A stretch of 64,000 bases of DNA. Origin: Scylla paramamosain. Taxonomy: Eukaryota > Arthropoda > Malacostraca > Decapoda > Portunidae. Shown here in pieces: positions 59,933 through 64,000 of this stretch (positions are counted from its first letter, which is position 1; the number at the start of each line of letters is the position of its first letter). The position numbers and the translations under genes are program-made. The notes beneath the pieces are model-generated. The model was not told where the DNA came from, ran no database searches, and saw only the letters and a list, made by a program, of their open reading frames with translations. The DNA is taken from NCBI RefSeq assembly GCF_035594125.1, contig NC_087156.1:16406997-16470996 (forward strand). The letters run 5' to 3'.

Positions 59933-62900
59933 ATGAATGTGAGAGGATGGGGTGTGGGCAAGTTTGAGGATGTATGCAAGGAGCTCAGGGAGTGGAGGTT
60001 CGACTTAGTCGGGCTCACTGAGACTCACCTGAGAGATGATGTACGAATGGAGGGATGCGAGTATGTTATGATTGGAAAGGGGCGTAAGGCACAGGAAACA
60101 CTGGGAGGAGGCGTAGCCCTACTCTACAAGAAAGAAAGAGGACTGAAAGTAGAGGAGATTGATGTGGGGGAGTGTACAAGTAGTGAGGATGTGCTTGCAG
60201 TAAGAGTGGAATGCATGGATGGTCGTGGCAGACCAGAGAAGGTGGTACTGGTGGTAGCGTACATGACTGTCATGGGTGAAAGAGCAGAGAGGGAAAATAG
60301 GAGGAAGTATGACATACTTAAGAAAGTTGTGAGAGAGCATGGAGAGGAGAGAGTGCTAGTTATGGGTGACATGAATGCACATGTGGGAATACTGGGGGAA
60401 CAGGTGAACAGGAATGGTGAAATGCTTGGAGAGTTTGTTGATGAACTGGAGCTGGAAAATCTGAACGTTACTTTGGCAGAGGGGCGTGTGACTTGGAGTG
60501 CAAGAGAACAGGAATCAGCAATTGACTACATGTTGGTGAATGGAAGAATGCGTGAAATTGTGTCGCACATGTGGATAGATGAGGATGGTTTGGTTGATAT
60601 TGTGTCCGATCACAACATGCTGGTTGTGGAGTGCTTGATGCAGGGTGGGAATGAAGTGAAAGTGGCAAGTAAGAGAAAGAAGTGGAGACTGAGAGATGTA
60701 GGGTGGGAGAACTTTCAGGTTGATCTGAGTGAGAGAAGCTGGGACGATGAAAGTGTGCATGACGTGGAGCATCTGAATGAGAAACTGGTTGAGGACGTGA
60801 GGGGTGCTGCTGAGAACCAGATAGGGTTTGTGAGAGTAGGTAGAAGAAAGAATGTATGTAAACCATGGTGGAATGATGAAATCAGAGCGGCTAGGAAGGA
60901 GCGAAAGAGAATGAGTAGACAGTGTAGATGGCTGAGGAAAAAGAGGCATGAAAGCGATGAGGCAGAGAATGAGTATCTGAATGCATGGGCAGCGTATGTG
61001 AAGCAGCAGCGGTTGACGAGACGAATGATAATGAATGCTAAAGTGAAGAGTGAAAGGAGCGTGATTCAATCTTTAAGGGAGAAAGGTATGGAAGGTGGCC
61101 GTGAATGGTACAAGTTCATGAGAGGTGAGAATATGTCAGGCAGTGTTGGTGTGGAGAGTCTAAAAGTGGAGGGTGTAGTTATAACAGAGAAGGATGGAAT
61201 CAGGGAGGCAATCAAAGGGTTCTGGGAAGAAGTAGGTGGGGTAGGTGAGATGTTTAGTGTGAGAGAAGAATGTGTAACACTGGAAAGGAAGAATGCAGAT
61301 GAACTGGATGAAAGAATCAGTAGGGATGAAGTGGAGAGGTGTGTGAGAAGGCAGAAGAATGGCAAGGCAGCAGGTCCAGATGATATACCCTATGAGTTCT
61401 ACAAGAATGGTGGGGAGGTAGTGATAGACAGAATGACTGAGTTATTCAACCGAGTGTGGGATGAAGAGAGAGTGCCAAGAAAGTGGAATGAGAGCCGAGT
61501 GTGTCTGTTACATAAGGGAGGATTTAAGAGTAAGAATGAGCTGAAGAACTACAGGCCAATTGCATTAGTGAATACAGTAGGTAAAGTTTTCAGTGCAGTG
61601 TTGAATGAGAGACTGTGTAAATGGATTGAGAGAGCTGGAGTGCTGGGTGAAGAACAGAATGGTTTTCGTAGGGACAGGAGAGCTGAGGACAATATGTTTG
61701 TGGTGAATGAAATGATTGAGAAGAAAAAGAAGGATGGGGGTAAATTGTACCTAGGTTTTTTGGATATAGAGAAAGCTTATGATAGAGTGAACAGAGAAAT
61801 GTTAGGTAGAGTCTTAGAAAAGATTGGATTGAGTGCAAAGATAGTTAACGTAGTGCAAAGTATGTATGTGGACACAAGAGCTAGATACAGGCTAGGAGAC
61901 ATAGAAACAGACTGGGTGAAGAGTGAGAGAGGAGTTAGGCAGGGCTGTATATTGTCACCAACCCTTTTTAGCCTGTATACAGAGGAGCTAGCAGCCAGGA
62001 TGAGAAGAATGAATGTAGGGGTAAGTGTGGGGAATGATAAAGTATGTGTGCTCCTTTATGCAGATGATGTAGTTGTTATGAGTGAATCGGCAGATGAGCT
62101 TCAAAGTTTGTTGGATGTAGTGGATGGCTATGGTAAAGACTTTGGAGTAAGGTTTAGCAGTGAGAAAAGCAAAGTAATGATTGTGAATAGATCAGAGGAT
62201 GAAAGTAATGTGGTATGGAGACTTGGAGAGAATGAGTTGAGACAGGTGCAAGAATACAAGTACTTAGGGATGTGGATGAGTCCTAGTGGGTGTGCAAAGG
62301 CAAAGAATGAAAAGATAAGTATGGTAAACCAGTGGGTAGGTCGATTGGGAAGCGCGGCAAGGATGAGAGCAAGTAAGTATGATGTGTTGAGAGAAGTGTG
62401 GAAGAGTGTGGCTGTGCCATGTATAATGTATGGTATGGATGTGATTGCATGGAATGAAAGTGAAATTGATAAGTTAGAAGTGGGCCAGAACAAAGTAGCA
62501 AGGATGGCACTGAGTGCACCGAGGTGCACAGCAGTTGAAGCCTTGAGAGGTGACATGGGATGGAGCACCTTCAGAGAAAGACTGACAAAAGCCACACTTA
62601 GGTACAAGATTAGGCTTGAGAGAATGGATGATGCAAGAATAGCAAGGAAGGTGTACCTGTGGAATGAAAGTGGAAGCAAATGGAGGAAGAGATGCATGAG
62701 AATGACAGACAGGAATGGATTGCAAGTTGTGTGGGCGATAAGAATGGCTGGGAGGAATCAAAATGAGCGTGAATGGGTGGTAACAAGAGGAGGAAGAGTG
62801 GGAGCCGAATGGGATGTGAGAAAATGGAAGAATGAGATAGACAAAGAAGTGAAATGTGTGGGACTGAATGAATGGAAGAATGAGATGGAAAGAAAGAAGA

Positions 62901-63310
62901 CCCTGGAATGGTACAAGGAGAAAGAGGCCCCGAGGTATGAAAGGTGGTATGATGGAAGCCTGGGCGGTGATCTTCTCTTCCGAGCGAGGGCACAGTGTAT
63001 GGATGTGAATGCAAGGAGTTACAGGTGGTCTGAGTCCCGCAGCAAAGTGTGCCAGATGTGTGACATGGGAGAGGATGAGACGGTGGAACATGTGGTGCTG
63101 GAGTGTGTGCAGTATGCCAGAGACAGGAATGAGATGATGCAAGTGATACTGACTGAGTTAGGGCATGATAGGAATGAAAGAGTGGAGAAGACAGGAAAGG
63201 AATGGATGGTGTTGTTGCTGGGACTGGGTAGAGAGGCCAATGAAAGGATGATTGAGGCGGTGAAAGAGTTTCTGGAGAGAATGTGGCGTGCCAGGTGTAT
63301 GAACAATTAG
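59918..63310 (+). CDS. LINE ORF2: APE endonuclease / reverse transcriptase (copy 3)
   Basis: About 1,130 residues with every endonuclease, RT and C-terminal finger residue listed for copy 1 intact. Differences from copy 2 are Val148 for Ile (directly before GDMNAH, conservative), Val803 for Leu (post-RT region) and Gly1104 for Cys near the C-terminus. Cys1104 is not one of the four finger ligands (1045, 1048, 1058, 1063), so the change may be tolerated. As in the other copies, codon 1 is GTG and the first ATG is at 59,933. Downstream lie the pyrimidine tract, the tail, and about 160 bp after the stop a candidate host exon. Confidence 0.95.
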   Translation: MKIGCMNVRGWGVGKFEDVCKELREWRFDLVGLTETHLRDDVRMEGCEYVMIGKGRKAQETLGGGVALLYKKERGLKVEEIDVGECTSSEDVLAVRVECMDGRGRPEKVVLVVAYMTVMGERAERENRRKYDILKKVVREHGEERVLVMGDMNAHVGILGEQVNRNGEMLGEFVDELELENLNVTLAEGRVTWSAREQESAIDYMLVNGRMREIVSHMWIDEDGLVDIVSDHNMLVVECLMQGGNEVKVASKRKKWRLRDVGWENFQVDLSERSWDDESVHDVEHLNEKLVEDVRGAAENQIGFVRVGRRKNVCKPWWNDEIRAARKERKRMSRQCRWLRKKRHESDEAENEYLNAWAAYVKQQRLTRRMIMNAKVKSERSVIQSLREKGMEGGREWYKFMRGENMSGSVGVESLKVEGVVITEKDGIREAIKGFWEEVGGVGEMFSVREECVTLERKNADELDERISRDEVERCVRRQKNGKAAGPDDIPYEFYKNGGEVVIDRMTELFNRVWDEERVPRKWNESRVCLLHKGGFKSKNELKNYRPIALVNTVGKVFSAVLNERLCKWIERAGVLGEEQNGFRRDRRAEDNMFVVNEMIEKKKKDGGKLYLGFLDIEKAYDRVNREMLGRVLEKIGLSAKIVNVVQSMYVDTRARYRLGDIETDWVKSERGVRQGCILSPTLFSLYTEELAARMRRMNVGVSVGNDKVCVLLYADDVVVMSESADELQSLLDVVDGYGKDFGVRFSSEKSKVMIVNRSEDESNVVWRLGENELRQVQEYKYLGMWMSPSGCAKAKNEKISMVNQWVGRLGSAARMRASKYDVLREVWKSVAVPCIMYGMDVIAWNESEIDKLEVGQNKVARMALSAPRCTAVEALRGDMGWSTFRERLTKATLRYKIRLERMDDARIARKVYLWNESGSKWRKRCMRMTDRNGLQVVWAIRMAGRNQNEREWVVTRGGRVGAEWDVRKWKNEIDKEVKCVGLNEWKNEMERKKTLEWYKEKEAPRYERWYDGSLGGDLLFRARAQCMDVNARSYRWSESRSKVCQMCDMGEDETVEHVVLECVQYARDRNEMMQVILTELGHDRNERVEKTGKEWMVLLLGLGREANERMIEAVKEFLERMWRARCMNN

Positions 63311-63328
63311 GATAGAGGATGCTGTTCG

Positions 63329-63358
63329 TTTCTCTTTTTTTTTTTTCCCTTTCTACAG
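63329..63358 (+). promoter_or_regulatory. Splice-acceptor-like pyrimidine tract and CTACAG (copy 3)
   Basis: The longest T-run of the three copies, ending TTTCTACAG|GAG at 63,358. It sits 177 bp upstream of a good donor at 63,535/63,536, so the two could define an exon. Confidence 0.55.
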
Positions 63359-63407
63359 GAGTTGCCGATCCAAAGGCCTGGCTCAGGAGTGATCCTGTGC
63401 CACCTGT

Positions 63408-63445
63408 ACCATCAAGATCAAGATCATCAAGATCAAGATCAAGAT
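63408..63445 (+). repeat. LINE copy 3 tail, (ATCAAG)n with ATC slip
   Basis: ACC, then ATCAAGATCAAG, an extra ATC, then ATCAAG units, ending in AAGAT before non-LINE sequence starting about GTTGATATAC. Confidence 0.9.
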
Positions 63446-63473
63446 GTTGATATACTAGTGTGTGCAACAAGCC

Positions 63474-63535
63474 ATGGGACGTTACTCCAGTGATTCAGAC
63501 AGTGACAGGGTGAGCAGAAGGCGACGGAGGAGTAG
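63474..63535 (+). CDS. Candidate first coding exon of a host RS-rich protein (partial)
   Basis: ATG at 63,474 in the context AAGCCATGGG, a strong Kozak match, opens 20 codons plus 2 nt that end at AG|GTAAGG (63,536), a good splice donor. The peptide begins MGRYSSDSDSD and then becomes basic with RVSRRRRRS. Alternating Ser/Asp followed by Arg/Ser resembles N-termini of nuclear RNA-processing proteins of the RS type, but the piece is far too short to name a family. Unspliced, the frame would stop at TAA two bases into the intron. A four-codon upstream ORF (63,444-63,458) begins in the LINE tail boundary. The rest of the gene would lie beyond the window. Chance occurrence cannot be excluded. Confidence 0.45.
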
Positions 63536-64000
63536 GTAAGGAAAGAATGCAGTTATCAGTTTTCCTTACTTATTCGTATTCATGTGGTTGGTAAAGCTGG
63601 CCTGAGGTGGTGTCTGGACAATTTCAGTGGAGGGTAGCATTGTTTCGATCAATTCCTCACTGTGACAGGACGTTAACTTGACTATCTCAAGTAATTACTC
63701 ATGTAAGGAAAACAAGACAAGTAAAGTATTTACTGATAAAATGCAAAATTAGCCCCCCAAAAATCATTTCTAACTAAAACTGGAAACATTTTCTCAACAA
63801 CTTCATATTTTAGCATTATTTATCTTAATTCACTGGTAGTTTGATATTCTTACTAGCGGGAAAGGTATGGGCAATATTCTTCATTGATCAGGAGTACCAA
63901 AGAGAAAAGTGCAGTGAAAGAAAATGAGAGGAAATAGAGAAAGTGAGCAAATGTGCTTCTGCTCAAGTGGTTGTGTATTAATTTCGAAGTCCATTGTAAC
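63536..64000 (+). other. Candidate intron or unique sequence to window end
   Basis: AT-rich unique sequence following the donor-like GTAAGG. I see no convincing second exon or acceptor before the window ends. Confidence 0.4.

Larger units (their letters stand above)
58845..63445 (+). mobile_element. Full-length CR1-like non-LTR retrotransposon, copy 3
   Basis: Starts at TCCGCGGTGTGTACAAGTGG and ends in an ATCAAG-type tail at 63,408-63,445, after which unrelated sequence begins. It is slightly more diverged than copies 1 and 2 are from each other, with about fifteen substitutions seen by eye. It shares Val31 (ORF1) and Met332 (ORF2) with copy 2 but also some states with copy 1, for example GCAGTA at 60,197 and GGCTTTGCC in the leader. 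This mixed pattern fits separate insertions from closely related source copies better than simple duplication of one neighbour. Confidence 0.93.

Noticed and set aside
49580..60018. Long minus-strand open frames inside the LINEs (390, 416 and 490 codons opposite ORF1; 180-286 codons opposite ORF2)
   Set aside because: They repeat at the LINE period, mirror the purine-loaded sense codons, are Ser/Leu/His-rich without domains and run past element boundaries into tails. They are shadows of ORF1 and ORF2.
49592..63445. Triple LINE array as a pure assembly artefact
   Set aside because: The copies differ at several positions in both ORFs and have different tails and spacers, which argues against collapse or duplication error. 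Only long reads can settle it, so it stays as a caveat.

Overview
The window looks like nuclear DNA of an arthropod, most likely a decapod crustacean. That is an inference from three things: very dense long dinucleotide microsatellites, one short CCTAA (arthropod TTAGG-type) telomere-like run, and a young CR1-like non-LTR retrotransposon. Nothing looks prokaryotic: there are no operons, ribosome binding sites or dense coding.

Bases 1 to about 46,870 contain no gene I can recognise. The DNA is intergenic or intronic and is broken up by more than 40 (AC)n, (AG)n, (AT)n and trinucleotide tracts. Between these tracts lie several old, low-copy tandem duplications with periods from about 40 to about 170 bp. 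The region ends in a block likely to adopt unusual DNA structure: a (CT)n/(GA)n inverted repeat at 45,975-46,166, followed by 162 bp of unbroken alternating purine-pyrimidine at 46,208-46,369.

Bases 46,873-47,622 are a decayed fragment of the reverse transcriptase of the same retrotransposon family that dominates the right end. Bases 48,618-49,535 are a minisatellite built from the core ATCGTTATCGTGGA, with a local 75-bp higher-order unit.

Bases 49,592-63,445 hold three nearly identical full-length LINE copies in head-to-tail tandem (periods 4,654 and 4,612 bp). Each has a short 5' UTR, ORF1 (PHD zinc finger plus SGNH/GDSL esterase-like domain), ORF2 (APE-type endonuclease, reverse transcriptase, C-terminal CCHC-type finger), a pyrimidine tract ending in CTACAG, and a simple-sequence tail built on ATCAAG. 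ORF1 and ORF2 are in the same frame and separated by only one UGA. The first in-frame AUG of ORF2 falls immediately before the catalytic Asn of the endonuclease, which suggests readthrough or reinitiation. All six ORFs are open with all recognisable catalytic residues, so the copies are recent and possibly active.

About 28 bp after the tail of the third copy is a Kozak-like ATG (63,474) that opens a 20-codon, Ser/Asp- then Arg-rich stretch ending at a good splice donor. It is a candidate first coding exon of a host gene running out of the window. Its 5' UTR, and possibly its upstream splice acceptor, may be supplied by the LINE.
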